The notes: generated by a model from the sequence alone, not told the origin. Counted from the stretch's first letter, positions 28,197 through 38,253 are shown. The stretch is DNA of 62,749 nt from Acidobacteriota bacterium (GCA_029781855.1 JAKOVX010000078.1:1-62749), one strand, 5' to 3'. Numbers and translations are program-made.

Positions 28197-29314
28197 TGCT
28201 CGCTATAAAATTCGGCGATCGTCTCGACGACGTACGCCTGCTGTTCGGGCCGTAATTCCGGGAATATCGGCAACGCGAGCGTTTCGCGGGCAGCCTTTTC
28301 GGATTCCGGGAGATCGCCATCGGTGTAGCCGAGATATGCGAAACATTCCTGCAGGTGAAGCGGCACCGGGTAATAGATGTCGGTCCCGATTCCCTTTTCA
28401 GTCAGAAATGCACGCAAAGCGTCGCGGTCATTCGGGACGCGAATAACATATTGATTATAAATGTGTTTGGCGTTTTCGCGTTCGACCGGAATGCCGATCT
28501 GCTCGGTCAGTCCGGCGTCGGTGAACAACTGCCGGTAACGCTCGGCGTTCGCACGGCGAGCGTCGGTCCAGCCGTCGAGGTGCGGCAGTTTCACCCGCAA
28601 GACCGCACCCTGAAAACCGTCAAGGCGCGAATTTAGCCCGACGTACTTGTGATAATAGCGTTCCTCCGAGCCGTGAACGCGAAGGGCGAGCAGTTTCTTA
28701 GCCAGCGCGTCATCGTTGGTCGTGACAAAGCCGCCGTCGCCCATGCCGCCGAGATTCTTCGACGGATAAAAGCTGAAACAGCCGATCGAGCTCATCGCTC
28801 CGGCACGAACTCCGCTTTCTTCGGCTCCGATCGCCTGAGCGGCGTCCTCGACGAGCGGAATGCCGTGTTTTTCGCTGATAGCTGCGAGAGCATCCATATC
28901 GGAACATTGGCCGTAGAGGTGGACGAGCTCGATCGCCTTTGTACGCGTGGTAATTTTTGATTCGACAAGCGCGGGATCAAGATTGTAAGTTACGGGGTCG
29001 ATATCGACAAAAACCGGCACGGCACCGAGCCGAGTGATCGAACTGACAGTCGCGAAAAAACTGTACGGTGTCGTGATAACTTCGTCGCCCGGGCCGATGT
29101 CGAGCGCCATCAGGGCGAGCAGGATCGCGTCGCTGCCCGAGGCGCAGCCGATCGCGTATTTTGTGCCGCAATAACCGGCGAGCTCACATTCGAGTTCAGC
29201 AACCTCGCCGCCGAGGATAAATCCGTTTGTGTCGAGCACACGCCCGAGAGCCGCCTCGATCTCCGGCCGGAGAGCGGCATTCTGTTCCTTAAGGTCCAAA
29301 AGAGGTACGTTCAT
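28193..29314 (-). CDS. DegT/DnrJ/EryC1/StrS-family aminotransferase
   Basis: About 373 aa. PLP enzyme that aminates nucleotide-linked keto-sugars. VPLLDLKEQN at the N-terminus, TPYSFFATVSSI, VEDAAQAIGAE (PLP-binding Asp) and FSFYPSKNLGGMGDGG with the Schiff-base Lys are all family motifs. I chose ATG 29314 (MNVPLLDL); a TTG at 29332 would add six residues. First gene of the polysaccharide trio. Confidence 0.93.
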   Translation of the reverse strand: MNVPLLDLKEQNAALRPEIEAALGRVLDTNGFILGGEVAELECELAGYCGTKYAIGCASGSDAILLALMALDIGPGDEVITTPYSFFATVSSITRLGAVPVFVDIDPVTYNLDPALVESKITTRTKAIELVHLYGQCSDMDALAAISEKHGIPLVEDAAQAIGAEESGVRAGAMSSIGCFSFYPSKNLGGMGDGGFVTTNDDALAKKLLALRVHGSEERYYHKYVGLNSRLDGFQGAVLRVKLPHLDGWTDARRANAERYRQLFTDAGLTEQIGIPVERENAKHIYNQYVIRVPNDRDALRAFLTEKGIGTDIYYPVPLHLQECFAYLGYTDGDLPESEKAARETLALPIFPELRPEQQAYVVETIAEFYSEH

Positions 29315-29397
29315 ATGCGATCCCGCAATCAAAACCCAATTCTACCGAAACATCTCGTCGTTTGCATTTTGGGGCTTTCTTTTTTAGCCTTGAGCGA

Positions 29398-30039
29398 ATG
29401 ATCGAAGACAAAAAAGCAAGGGCGGCCGAGGTTATCAAGCGGCTGAAAAAGGCATATCCGGACGCCCATTGCGCGTTGAATCATACGACGCCTTTCGAGT
29501 TGTTAATTGCGACGATCCTGTCGGCGCAGTGTACCGACGAGCGAGTCAATATCGTTACGGCCGACCTGTTCCGGAAATACCGCGGCCCGGCGGCATTCCT
29601 CGAGGTCTCGCAGGAGGAACTCGAACGCGATATCCACTCGACCGGTTTTTTTCGAAATAAAGCAAAGAATATCCAGGCGGCGTGCCGGCGTTTGATCGAC
29701 GAATATGGCGGCGAGATACCGCAGACGATGGACGAGCTTTTGACGCTTGGCGGCGTCGCTAGGAAAACGGCGAACGTCGTTTTGGGCAATGCGTTCGGGA
29801 TCGCGTCGGGCGTGGTCGTCGACACGCATGTTTCGCGATTGTCGCAGCGGTTGGGGTTGACCGAGAACGAAACGGCGGAAAAGATCGAACGGGATCTGGC
29901 TGAACTGGTGCCGAAAAAGTACTGGGTGATGTTCCCGCACTGGCTGATCTACCATGGACGGCAGATCTGTAACGCCCGAAAGCCCAAATGCGGCGAATGC
30001 GTCCTAGCAGACATTTGCCCTTCGCGGCATGACATCTGA
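29398..30039 (+). CDS. nth: Endonuclease III (DNA glycosylase/AP lyase)
   Basis: About 213 aa. Base-excision repair of oxidised pyrimidines. The helix-hairpin-helix LTLGGVARKTANVVL carries the catalytic Lys, VVDTHVSRLSQRLGL the catalytic Asp, and the C-terminus the Cys-x6-Cys-x2-Cys-x5-Cys [4Fe-4S] loop (CNARKPKCGECVLADIC). I chose ATG 29398 (MIEDKK); the frame opens earlier but without similarity. Confidence 0.96.
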   Translation: MIEDKKARAAEVIKRLKKAYPDAHCALNHTTPFELLIATILSAQCTDERVNIVTADLFRKYRGPAAFLEVSQEELERDIHSTGFFRNKAKNIQAACRRLIDEYGGEIPQTMDELLTLGGVARKTANVVLGNAFGIASGVVVDTHVSRLSQRLGLTENETAEKIERDLAELVPKKYWVMFPHWLIYHGRQICNARKPKCGECVLADICPSRHDI

Positions 30040-30076
30040 GTTCGGATGCGGAAGGTACAACTATCAGGTCGGACCC

Positions 30077-30433
30077 CTAGGGCACGAGCCAGCGAAGTGC
30101 CTCGGCCTCGTCTTCGGTAACAAAGAATCTGGCCCCGCGGTTGACGGCCGTCAACTCTCCAAGTTTCGAGACCTCGCCCTCCGGCATGAGCAACGTTACT
30201 TTCAAGAAAGGCCCAAATACCTTGGCAATGTGCTGACCGCCTTCAAAGCGATCGACCTCCGGGATCCTACCCTCCAATTTACGGCAATCAACGAAAACGC
30301 GTTCGCGACCTGCACGTTCGGCCTCGGCCTTTACAAATTCGATAAACCCGAAAAGCTCGCGAAAATCGTAAACGCCTTCGGCGGTGATCCGCAAGAGATC
30401 GGGTTCAACTGAAATATCCGTTGTATATGGCAC
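30077..30433 (-). CDS. STAS-like small protein
   Basis: 118 aa. Alternating beta/alpha pattern (ISVEPDLLRITAEGVYDF, RVFVDCRKLEG, KVTLLMPEGEVSK, RFFVTEDEAEALRWL) resembles SpoIIAA-like STAS proteins. No phosphorylatable Ser at the usual DxSG site is evident. It lies alone, convergent with nth. Role unknown. Confidence 0.7.
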   Translation of the reverse strand: MPYTTDISVEPDLLRITAEGVYDFRELFGFIEFVKAEAERAGRERVFVDCRKLEGRIPEVDRFEGGQHIAKVFGPFLKVTLLMPEGEVSKLGELTAVNRGARFFVTEDEAEALRWLVP

Positions 30434-30490
30434 TTAATTCTTGTTCGATCCTATGACAAATATCCGGCGGTAGAACCTCGTCTCAATGAA

Positions 30491-30530
30491 AACAGAAAAC
30501 GTGTTCCCAGCGATGCACGCGGGAACACGT
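30491..30530 (-). terminator. Terminator downstream of the M28 peptidase gene
   Basis: Ten-bp stem ACGTGTTCCC (30499-30508)/GGGAACACGT (30521-30530). On the minus strand it is followed by a T-rich stretch (TTTTCTGTTTTC), so it fits the peptidase gene ending at 30597. Confidence 0.75.
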
Positions 30531-30596
30531 CTTCTCGTAACACAGTTTTGAGTTTATCAACCGGCTATCCGCCGGGTCAAATCCGGCATTTTTCTA

Positions 30597-32231
30597 CTAA
30601 CGTCCTGCCGGCAGCGGCGGCATGTCGGCTGCCTTAAATCTCGGCAGCATGTTGTCGTCCATTGCCAGGGTATAAACGGCGGCGGCGATGATGATGGCCG
30701 ACGATTTGACGTCGCTCTCGATCACGCGTTCGTAGGTGTCGAGATTGGTATGCCAGGTAGTCGTGAAATACTCGATCGGGTCCTGTGCGACGCCAATGCC
30801 CGGCAGGCCGGCCTGATTGAAAGACGTGCTGTCCGTACCGCCGAGATTGCGGCTCTTGGTGCTGATAACGCCCGCGAAGCCGAGATCCGAGAATGGTGCC
30901 AGCGCGTCGCGGAGAACCGTCGCCGTTTCAGGCGGCCCGAAGACCGACATTCCGCGTGCCCGGCCGGTGCCGCTGTCGATATTAAAGTAGCCGTTGAATT
31001 TGCCGAATTCGGGCCCCGGATTCTCGGCCGTTCCCATATGACGCTTGACGTATGCCTGCGAACCGAGCAGCCCCTGCTCTTCGCCGCTCCAGCACGCGAC
31101 GCGAATGGTACGACGCGGTTTGACGCCGATGGCTTTCAGGATGCGGGCCGCTTCCATCATCGTTGCGCAGCCGATGGCGTTGTCTGTCGCGCCGGTTGCC
31201 GAGTGCCACGAATCGAGGTGGCCTCCGAGCATCACGACCTCGTCCTTTTTGTCGGAGCCGGGTATTTCAGCGACGACGTTGTAGCTGGTCGTTCCCTCAG
31301 GAACGAGGCGGTTGCGGATGTCGAACTCGAGCTTGACCTCGGTACCGTCCGCAAGAAGACGGGCAATGCGGCCAAAATCTTCGTTTCGCATGACCACGGT
31401 CGGGACGACCTTCGTAATATCGAACGTACGGTTGTTGAACGCCCGGACGAGGCCGTGGTCCATCGCAGCGTCGTTAATGCGAACGGCGGCCTTATTGTCA
31501 AAGAGGAACTTGTCGAGTTGTTCGTTGATCTGGGCGTTGGTCAGCACACCCGGTACCGGTGCCGGCGGGTTTCCGCGGCCGAATCCCTGCGGCGCAGGGT
31601 TGTTCGGATCGAACCGTTTTTTCGCAGTATCATCGTCCATCCTCTTGGCCGGTGCCTCCATAGTTATGGGAATAACCGCGGGCTTGCCAACGAGGACCAT
31701 TTTGCCATTGACCTTGCCTTTGACGCTTTCGAAATAGGCGGTGAGCTGCTCCTGCGTCGGGTTGTGCATGACCGACGGATTGGCTTCTGAAGGCGTCTGC
31801 GGAATGACGATATTGACGGCATCGGCGGTCACAATCCCGTTCGTCGAGGGCGTCCATGCGAGTACCTCGTAAGTTAGTGTGTCCTGAACCGGCGACAACA
31901 TCAGGCCCGTGTTCCGCTCGTTTACCCAACCCGGATGGCCGAAATCCCAGGGCTCTAGCGCGGCGTTCTCAAATCCCCACGATGTCATCTCTTTTGCCAC
32001 CCATTTGGCGGCATTGACGTGATTCGGACTGCCGGTAAGACGCGGCCCGTAGAGGTCCGTAAGGAAATGCAGCGTTCGCATTATCTTGGAATTCTCATTT
32101 TCCTCTTTACGAATCGCGGCGTAAACGTCCGCTGTCGGTTTGGCGGTTTGGGCAAATACCCCGACAGACAGAATAAGCGAATGCAGCAACAGGGCTGCGA
32201 TCATAGGTCGAATGAATTTTTTGGGTCTCAT
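30597..32231 (-). CDS. Secreted M28-family zinc aminopeptidase
   Basis: About 544 aa. Signal peptide ([22 protein letters not shown]...VFAQ), then a PA domain insert and an M28 catalytic domain. Metal ligands sit in GGHLDSW (His, Asp), GATDNAIG (bridging Asp), [12 protein letters not shown] (catalytic Glu pair), IDSGTG, and WHTNLDTYE near the C-terminus. I chose ATG 32231 because a typical signal peptide begins there; an in-frame ATG at 32339 would put 36 atypical residues in front. Periplasmic or secreted peptide scavenging is likely. Confidence 0.92.
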   Translation of the reverse strand: MRPKKFIRPMIAALLLHSLILSVGVFAQTAKPTADVYAAIRKEENENSKIMRTLHFLTDLYGPRLTGSPNHVNAAKWVAKEMTSWGFENAALEPWDFGHPGWVNERNTGLMLSPVQDTLTYEVLAWTPSTNGIVTADAVNIVIPQTPSEANPSVMHNPTQEQLTAYFESVKGKVNGKMVLVGKPAVIPITMEAPAKRMDDDTAKKRFDPNNPAPQGFGRGNPPAPVPGVLTNAQINEQLDKFLFDNKAAVRINDAAMDHGLVRAFNNRTFDITKVVPTVVMRNEDFGRIARLLADGTEVKLEFDIRNRLVPEGTTSYNVVAEIPGSDKKDEVVMLGGHLDSWHSATGATDNAIGCATMMEAARILKAIGVKPRRTIRVACWSGEEQGLLGSQAYVKRHMGTAENPGPEFGKFNGYFNIDSGTGRARGMSVFGPPETATVLRDALAPFSDLGFAGVISTKSRNLGGTDSTSFNQAGLPGIGVAQDPIEYFTTTWHTNLDTYERVIESDVKSSAIIIAAAVYTLAMDDNMLPRFKAADMPPLPAGR

Positions 32232-32384
32232 ACTTTTTGAATGACTGACGGATCTAGATTTGGTGAATTTTGCAGTGAACCTGCATATTATACAAAATAT
32301 TCGATTTGCTAATGATTTATCGCAATTAATACCCGCCAATTATGTAAAAAGGTTCACAAAAGATCGTTTTTTTATTAAAATCGC

Positions 32385-32414
32385 TTGACGAGAAAAATAA
32401 ATTGAGAGTAAAAT
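32385..32414 (+). promoter_or_regulatory. Promoter of small RNA
   Basis: TTGACG, an 18-nt spacer, and TAAAAT; predicted start near 32421. No plus-strand coding gene follows before the terminator at 32549-32576. Confidence 0.7.
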
Positions 32415-32420
32415 CCCCTT

Positions 32421-32576
32421 AAGTTAGAAATAACTGAGAGTTCGGGATGCGGCCCCAAAACCGTGTCCCGTTACTTGGAAAAGGCGCTCATGACGGTGTG
32501 GGAGACGTTATGGACGCCTTTTCCGCGCCTGCGTTTCGAAATTAAAAAGCCCCGCTGTACTGGCGGGGCTTTTTTT
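32421..32576 (+). ncRNA. Putative stand-alone small RNA
   Basis: About 155 nt from its own promoter to its own terminator. Stem 1: GGGATGCGG (32444-32452) with CCGTGTCCC (32461-32469), nine pairs including GU. Stem 2: GGAAAAGGCG (32477-32486) with CGCCTTTTCC (32515-32524), ten pairs, enclosing CATGACG/CGTTATG (32489-32495 with 32506-32512). It ends in GCCCCGC...GCGGGGC plus T7. Not recognised as 6S, SRP, tmRNA or RNase P RNA. The next genes on both sides are on the minus strand, so a trans-acting RNA is the simplest reading. Confidence 0.7.
32549..32576 (+). terminator. Terminator of the small RNA, bidirectional
   Basis: GCCCCGC (32549-32555)/GCGGGGC (32563-32569) followed by seven T. Five A precede the stem, so it may also end the minus-strand gene at 32618. 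Confidence 0.9.
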
Positions 32577-32617
32577 GATCGGGCAGTTTATCCAACTATT
32601 TCATTACGGCAGAATAG

Positions 32618-34381
32618 TCACGAACCGCTATTAGCCTCTTTTGGGTACAGTTCATTTCTGCTGGCCGACGCGAATCCGATGGTCCGACCCTCTGTGTTCA
32701 TCAAGACCACCTTTGTCCAACTGCGTTCGTTCCCGGTGTCGTAAAATCGGACGAGAATTTCTGACTTCTGGTCTTTCGGCAACGATTCGAACGTTGGCTG
32801 CGTAACGATGTAAAGCGTGTCACCGCTAAGCTTTGCCATCTTTACAAATTGCCCCAGATCCGAGTCCTGGAAACTCAATTTCTTGACGCCGGCCGTTGAG
32901 ACGCCCGGTTCGGCATAGTAGTTTGCCCAAATGTAGAGTCCGGCAGACAGAGCGATCAGAACCAGTGATCCAACAAGGAGAAACCGGTTAACTTCCAGTA
33001 GGCTTTCCTTTACTCGCCTAGCTAGCTGGGCGACCCCTTTGACCGGCACCGCGACAGGCTCTTCTACCGGATGCGAAATGAACGGTCGGGATGTGTGAAA
33101 ATTCTCTTCGTGGAGTAAGTCGGCTTCATCCTCATACTCGTCGAAAGGAATGTCTTCGAGCGGGATGCGTAGGATCTCCATCAGGCCGAGCGACCGGCCC
33201 ACAGCCTCCGAAACAGTTTGGTCGTCGAGTTCAGCGTATTTTGAGTGGATGGAGTCGACATCCTGGCGGTGCCGTTCTCGGTTTATCAGGCGGACGTAGA
33301 CGTTCCCGATACGAACATTGCTGTCGATCGCCGCGGCTACGACACCCGGGGCGAAGAACATTTCGGCAATGCTCTCCTTGAATAAACGCAGCCGGCCAAA
33401 GAAGTCCCGTTTGATCAATTCGTCAAATGATCGTGCCGTTTCGGCCTCGACCGCCATTTCCTCAAAGCTCAGAGCGGCCAGAGCGATATCGGAGTCGTCT
33501 TCATCGTCCGAATACAGCGGGATGCTGGACCAATCGGCGTATAGCGTTTTAATGTGGCCGTAGATCTCCTTACGGTTGAACAGTAGTTCACGACGTTCTT
33601 CACCACCAGACTTCGAGAACAATCGGGTAATAACGAAGTCGAATTTGCCGCGTACGGTTTCCGAGTAAGGCAGGTTGCGATAGAAGCGGGCCAATGCCAA
33701 CATCGCCTGCGAACTGAGCATCGGCCGGCAATTTTCACAATAGGTTCGCAAATGGCCGATCGAAATGTTCCGGTCGCGATTCGCAAGTGCCGAGCACCAC
33801 TGTTCGGTCTCCTGCAAAAGGTTGAATTCTGCCTGCTTATGTTCGTCTCCCTTGTCCTGTTCGGCGACCTTCAGAAATGCGTCGAGTGCTTTTGTCGCGT
33901 CGAGGTCATCGTACGCCAGCGGAAGTATCTTGAGGTGTTCCCTTTCAACAGCGGAAAAGATGGCGTCGACCATCCTCAGGCTCGACATCTCAGCGACCGC
34001 TCGTTTTTTGAAGAACTCGCGAGCCGAGTTCGGCTTGCGGATCTCGATCGTTTGTTCGTCGCCGGCGAGCTTAAGGTCAGCGGACTCTACCGTGTCGGGG
34101 GCGGCCAGAGGAACCGGCTCGTTTAGTTCGACCTCGAATACGTCGTCCGATTCTGCCTCGACAGTTTCGTCACCCCACGAACCATTCTGATCGCTGACCG
34201 GATCGCCAAAAGACGAAAGATGCTCGACTTCAGGCTCGTCGGAGCCGTGGAGTTCGTTCGACGACAAAACGTCGAGATCCAGCCCGTCTGAGACGCTTGG
34301 CTGGACGGGTCTGTCGATAAAGGTTTCTTCGAGTAGATTTGCTTCTTTTAGCTCGAGGACGAGGTCTTCGAAGATATTCAT
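32618..34381 (-). CDS. Unknown protein with one C-terminal-half membrane helix
   Basis: 587 aa, not recognised. Residues 1-110 are acidic and probably disordered. Residues about 130-400 are predicted mostly helical (SLRMVDAIFSAVEREHLKIL, then a middle region with WCSALANRD and NCRPMLSSQAML). A membrane helix FLLVGSLVLIALSAGLYIW lies near residue 475, followed by a small C-terminal domain of about 90 residues. It starts 54 bp after the pseudopilin gene on the same strand, so the two are probably one operon; a role in pilus or secretion assembly is only a suggestion. Confidence 0.7.
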   Translation of the reverse strand: MNIFEDLVLELKEANLLEETFIDRPVQPSVSDGLDLDVLSSNELHGSDEPEVEHLSSFGDPVSDQNGSWGDETVEAESDDVFEVELNEPVPLAAPDTVESADLKLAGDEQTIEIRKPNSAREFFKKRAVAEMSSLRMVDAIFSAVEREHLKILPLAYDDLDATKALDAFLKVAEQDKGDEHKQAEFNLLQETEQWCSALANRDRNISIGHLRTYCENCRPMLSSQAMLALARFYRNLPYSETVRGKFDFVITRLFSKSGGEERRELLFNRKEIYGHIKTLYADWSSIPLYSDDEDDSDIALAALSFEEMAVEAETARSFDELIKRDFFGRLRLFKESIAEMFFAPGVVAAAIDSNVRIGNVYVRLINRERHRQDVDSIHSKYAELDDQTVSEAVGRSLGLMEILRIPLEDIPFDEYEDEADLLHEENFHTSRPFISHPVEEPVAVPVKGVAQLARRVKESLLEVNRFLLVGSLVLIALSAGLYIWANYYAEPGVSTAGVKKLSFQDSDLGQFVKMAKLSGDTLYIVTQPTFESLPKDQKSEILVRFYDTGNERSWTKVVLMNTEGRTIGFASASRNELYPKEANSGS

Positions 34382-34435
34382 TGTTTTATACCCCTTGCGA
34401 GAGGATGAAGTGGTGTGAGAGAAAATGGAAACACG

Positions 34436-34858
34436 CTACGGTAGGATCTGTTTGACCTCGCCGGTCTGTGTCAATTCATACTTATAGATCACGCCTTCCG
34501 TTGGAACGTTACGTGTCGCGGTGATCGTGAAACCGTCGTGAAGCTCCGCGTCGGTCGGAGCAGCCGGTGTCATGTCAATGAGAAACTTGCCGCGAGTGAT
34601 CGTGTTTCCGGAACCCTGGCCGAGGCTCTGCGAAAGCATATTGTTAAGTTCCGCCAATCGTCCGAACCTGTTGTTCTGCGAATAATAGCCGACCTGCGTG
34701 GACGAGATGGTCCGCATCGTCGCAAAGGTGTTCCCGTTCTCGGCCGCTCTCATTGCCTTTTGTAATGCCGGTACGGCGAGCGCCGCCACAATGCCGATCA
34801 CGACCACGACGATCAACAATTCAATAAGTGAGAATCCTTTCTCTTGATTGCCTTTCAT
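34436..34858 (-). CDS. Type IV pilin/pseudopilin-like protein
   Basis: 140 aa. Class III signal: KGFSLIELLIVVVVIGIVAALAV, cleaved by prepilin peptidase between G and F, with the conserved Glu at mature position 5. The remaining 110 residues form a short globular domain without an obvious disulfide pair. Such proteins form type IV pili or type II secretion pseudopili. No assembly ATPase or platform gene is in the window. Confidence 0.88.
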   Translation of the reverse strand: MKGNQEKGFSLIELLIVVVVIGIVAALAVPALQKAMRAAENGNTFATMRTISSTQVGYYSQNNRFGRLAELNNMLSQSLGQGSGNTITRGKFLIDMTPAAPTDAELHDGFTITATRNVPTEGVIYKYELTQTGEVKQILP

Positions 34859-35185
34859 TTAATACACCTCAAATATTCGTTCAGTTTGATCGAATGTGAC
34901 AGAAAATGGCACCACTTTTTGACAACTAACGGCATGCAAAGCTTCGTTTTCGCTTGAAAAACCTTTTATTTGCACTGGTACGGCTATCATCTGTACGAAT
35001 TCAATTCTCCCGCTGATGAACTATGCAAGGCTTGTGCCACGGCCGGATAGCGGTAAGACTTCGCAAAAATGCACTCAAAGCCCGATGTTTACTGACTCTT
35101 TGATATTTTGGCTAATTTTTATAGACTACTTGTTTTTGTCGTGCGGTAACGGAGCCGGTATTGCCAAGTGCGGGAGTAAACGAAA
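34859..35185. other. Divergent region between pilin and speA
   Basis: 327 bp, AT-rich relative to neighbours, with no gene seen. A possible plus-strand promoter for speA ends near TTTTTATAGACT (about 35117-35128), but the match is weak. No sigma-54 GG/GC pair was found for the pilin. Confidence 0.4.
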
Positions 35186-37117
35186 TTGAGTTCAGTAATC
35201 GAGCAGACGATCGAGACCTACGGGATCGATAATTGGGGCAAGGACTACTTCGGGGTCAACCGCAAGGGCCATCTCGTCGTTCGGTCGCCGGAGAACGAAA
35301 ACCAGGTTGCTGACGTCAAAGAGATCATCGACGACCTCCGTAAACGGGGTGTAAATACGCCCATTCTTCTCCGCTTCCCGCAGCTCATTTTTGGACAGAT
35401 CCGAAAGCTCCAAACTTCTTTTCGAAAGGCCATAAAAGAGTTCGAATACGAGGGCGGCCATCTCTGCGTCTATCCGATGAAGGTCAACCAGAACCGTGCC
35501 GTGATCGAAGAGTACCTCAAGGAAGGCTCGCGATATAATTTCGGCCTCGAGGCTGGTTCTAAGGCGGAAGCTTACGCTGCACTCGGGCTCGAGCAATCGA
35601 AAGATAGCCTGTTGGTGCTCAACGGTTTCAAGGACCGTGACTTCGTGCGCCTCGCATTTGCGGGTGCAGCTTCGGGAAAGAACGTCGTCATCGTGATCGA
35701 AAAGATGAGCGAGCTCGACCATACGCTCGACCTCGCCGAGGAGATCTCGGGCATCAACCCGGAAGTCAAGCTGCCAATGATCGGCGTCCGCGTCAAGCTT
35801 TACTCAAAAGGCTCAGGCAAATGGGAGAAATCGGGCGGCGAAGCGGCTAAATTCGGCTTGACCACAACCGAGATCCTTGAAGTGATACGGCGCCTGCAGG
35901 AAGCGGGCCGCATCGACATGCTGAAGCTGCTGCATTTTCACATCGGCTCGCAGCTTACCGACATCAAGCGTATCAAAAACGCGATGAAAGAGGCCGCCCG
36001 AACGTACGCCAAGATCCAGAAGATGAAGATACCGATCGAGTATCTGGATGTCGGTGGCGGCATGGCGGTAGATTATGACGGATCCAAAACTTCGTATGAG
36101 TCGTCAGCGAACTACAACGCGCAGGAATTTGCTAATGACGTCATCTATGTGATCAAAACGGTTTGCGACGACGAGGCAGTACCGCACCCGACGATCATTC
36201 AGGAATCTGGAAGATATTTGTCCGCATATCACGCTATGCTCGTAACAAACGTGCAGGACGAGATCGAAACGGTCGTCGAAGACATCTATCCGATGGAGAT
36301 GACGCCCGATGACCCGGTGGTGGTCAAGGAACTGTTTGACCTGCGGGAGACGATTACCGGAAAGAACTACGGCGAGTATTACCACGACGCTCTCGAACAT
36401 CGCGAAGAGCTGTTTACGATGTTCAATCTCGGGCTGATCACGCTCGAAGCCAAGGGAAAGGGCGAGGTCCTGTTTTGGGACATTTGCGAGAAGGCCGATC
36501 AGTTCGCTCAATTGAAGAAATACGTGTCCGAGGAATTCGACGACCTTCGCCGATTGATGTGCGCCAAGTATCTGGCTAATTTTTCGGTGTTCAGGTCGAT
36601 GCCGGACAATTGGGCGCTCGAGCAGCTCTTCCCGATAATCCCAATACATAAACTCAACAAAAAGCCGACGGAATATGCTACGCTATGCGATATAACCTGT
36701 GATTCCGACGGCATTGTCGACAAATTTGTCGATCTCCACGACGTCAAGCCGGTCCTGGAATTGCACAAGCTCGTGAAAAATGAGCCGTATTATCTGGGGA
36801 TGATGTTGGTAGGCGCATATCAGGAAGTTATGGGAAACAACCATAATCTCTTCGGCGTACCTCACGAGGCTCATATTTATATTGGCGAGGACGGTTTCAT
36901 TATCAACAAGGTCATTTACGGCGCGACCCTCGGTGATACGCTTGCGACGGTCAGGTTTGATGCGGTTCAACTGCACGATACATTTCGAAGTGCGGTGCTT
37001 CAGCGCATTAAGGAAGGCGGGCTTACGAACACGGAAGGGAGCAAGCTGATCGATTTTTATGAGAATCAGGTGGACAGTTACACCTATCTGACTCCGAACG
37101 GCGCAAAAGAAGATTAG
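35186..37117 (+). CDS. speA: Biosynthetic arginine decarboxylase
   Basis: 643 aa, family length. Converts arginine to agmatine with PLP. The PLP-Lys is in VYPMKVNQNR; LLHFHIGSQL, YLDVGGGMAVDYDG and the later IQESGRYLSAYH and CDSDGIVD motifs match the SpeA alanine-racemase-fold family. Start is TTG 35186, with GGGAG upstream. Heads a run with a deoxyhypusine-synthase-like gene and speB, giving agmatine then putrescine. Confidence 0.95.
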   Translation: MSSVIEQTIETYGIDNWGKDYFGVNRKGHLVVRSPENENQVADVKEIIDDLRKRGVNTPILLRFPQLIFGQIRKLQTSFRKAIKEFEYEGGHLCVYPMKVNQNRAVIEEYLKEGSRYNFGLEAGSKAEAYAALGLEQSKDSLLVLNGFKDRDFVRLAFAGAASGKNVVIVIEKMSELDHTLDLAEEISGINPEVKLPMIGVRVKLYSKGSGKWEKSGGEAAKFGLTTTEILEVIRRLQEAGRIDMLKLLHFHIGSQLTDIKRIKNAMKEAARTYAKIQKMKIPIEYLDVGGGMAVDYDGSKTSYESSANYNAQEFANDVIYVIKTVCDDEAVPHPTIIQESGRYLSAYHAMLVTNVQDEIETVVEDIYPMEMTPDDPVVVKELFDLRETITGKNYGEYYHDALEHREELFTMFNLGLITLEAKGKGEVLFWDICEKADQFAQLKKYVSEEFDDLRRLMCAKYLANFSVFRSMPDNWALEQLFPIIPIHKLNKKPTEYATLCDITCDSDGIVDKFVDLHDVKPVLELHKLVKNEPYYLGMMLVGAYQEVMGNNHNLFGVPHEAHIYIGEDGFIINKVIYGATLGDTLATVRFDAVQLHDTFRSAVLQRIKEGGLTNTEGSKLIDFYENQVDSYTYLTPNGAKED

Positions 37118-37173
37118 AAATATTTAGAAACAGAAAGAACGGCACGGCCGTTCAATTTATTCGCGGAGAAATT

Positions 37174-38235
37174 ATGGTAGCTCAAAAGAAAACAAAGGCC
37201 TCGAAATTCCTGACGGTTCCGACGAGGCCTGTTCCGATCGACCGAGACCGTTCGGTGGCGGGACTATTGGAGAAAATGGAAGGTGCCGGATTCGGCGCTA
37301 AACAACTGGCTGAGGCTCATCGCATTTGGCTAGACATGCTCGACGACAATTCGACGATCTATCTGTGCGGGTCGGGCAACCTGATCACATCCGGCATGCG
37401 GCGTCTGCTCGCATACGTGATCAAGAACCGATTCGTCGATGTTCTCGTGCTTTCAGGGACCGTGCTCTATCACGATATCCACGAAATTCTCGGCCGCAAC
37501 CACTATCAGGCCCACCCAAGCATGGACGACGAAGAGCTCGACGCTTCGGACGTGATGCGGCTCGGCGATGTGCTTGCTAACCGCGAAGAATATCAGGAAG
37601 CCGACGAATGGATCGGCAGCGTGATCAACCAGCTTGATCTGACACGGTCGTATTCGGTTCGCGAATTCCTGCACCTGATGGGTCGTGAACTCTCGGAGAT
37701 CGCCCACGAAGATGGGCTGCTGACGTCGGCGTTCAAGTCTCGTATACCGGTTTATTGCCCGGATCTCGGCGGTTCGGAACTCTCCGTCGGTATCGCTCGT
37801 GCGAAATTCGAAAAGAAGATCAGCATCTCGTTCGACACGACACAGGACACGATGGAGATGATGCAGATCGCACAACGGACGCGAAACTCCGGCATCATTA
37901 CCCTCGGCAGCACCGGCAGCCAGAATATGGTTAACGTTGCCGAGATCTCGTCGTACATCACTCGCACCAATCTACGCGGTCACAAGTATGCGATCTCGAT
38001 CGCGACCGACAGCTGCTCGCTCGATATCCGGACGCCTTCGTTCGGCGGCAATCACACGTCGGTCTTCGGCAAACTGCTTCGCGGTGCGACAACGGCGTAC
38101 GTTCCGAGCGACCCGTCGATCGCATTGCCGATGATCATCACGGCATTGTCGCAGACCGCGGCAAAGTTCATGAAAGGCCGCAAGCGACCGAGCTTTAGTT
38201 TTGCAGGTAAAGAACTTGTGATCGACGTTCCCTAA
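37174..38235 (+). CDS. Deoxyhypusine synthase family protein
   Basis: 353 aa. NAD-dependent DHS fold: YLCGSGNLITSGMRRLL, VLSGTVLYHDIHEILG, VYCPDLGGSELSVGIA, and SVFGKLLRG, whose Lys matches the catalytic Lys of DHS. Bacteria lack eIF5A, so the usual reaction cannot apply. Placement between speA and speB suggests transfer of an aminobutyl group to a polyamine, for example homospermidine formation; that is inference supported by reports of bacterial DHS homologues acting on free polyamines. Confidence 0.88.
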   Translation: MVAQKKTKASKFLTVPTRPVPIDRDRSVAGLLEKMEGAGFGAKQLAEAHRIWLDMLDDNSTIYLCGSGNLITSGMRRLLAYVIKNRFVDVLVLSGTVLYHDIHEILGRNHYQAHPSMDDEELDASDVMRLGDVLANREEYQEADEWIGSVINQLDLTRSYSVREFLHLMGRELSEIAHEDGLLTSAFKSRIPVYCPDLGGSELSVGIARAKFEKKISISFDTTQDTMEMMQIAQRTRNSGIITLGSTGSQNMVNVAEISSYITRTNLRGHKYAISIATDSCSLDIRTPSFGGNHTSVFGKLLRGATTAYVPSDPSIALPMIITALSQTAAKFMKGRKRPSFSFAGKELVIDVP

Positions 38236-38253
38236 ACTTCCCCGTAGTGGAAT

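Noticed and set aside
32421..32576. Riboswitch
   Set aside because: The terminator ends the transcript and no plus-strand gene follows to be controlled.
34950..35020. Sigma-54 promoter for the pilin gene
   Set aside because: A TGCA box is present on the minus strand, but no GG at the -24 position with the right spacing.
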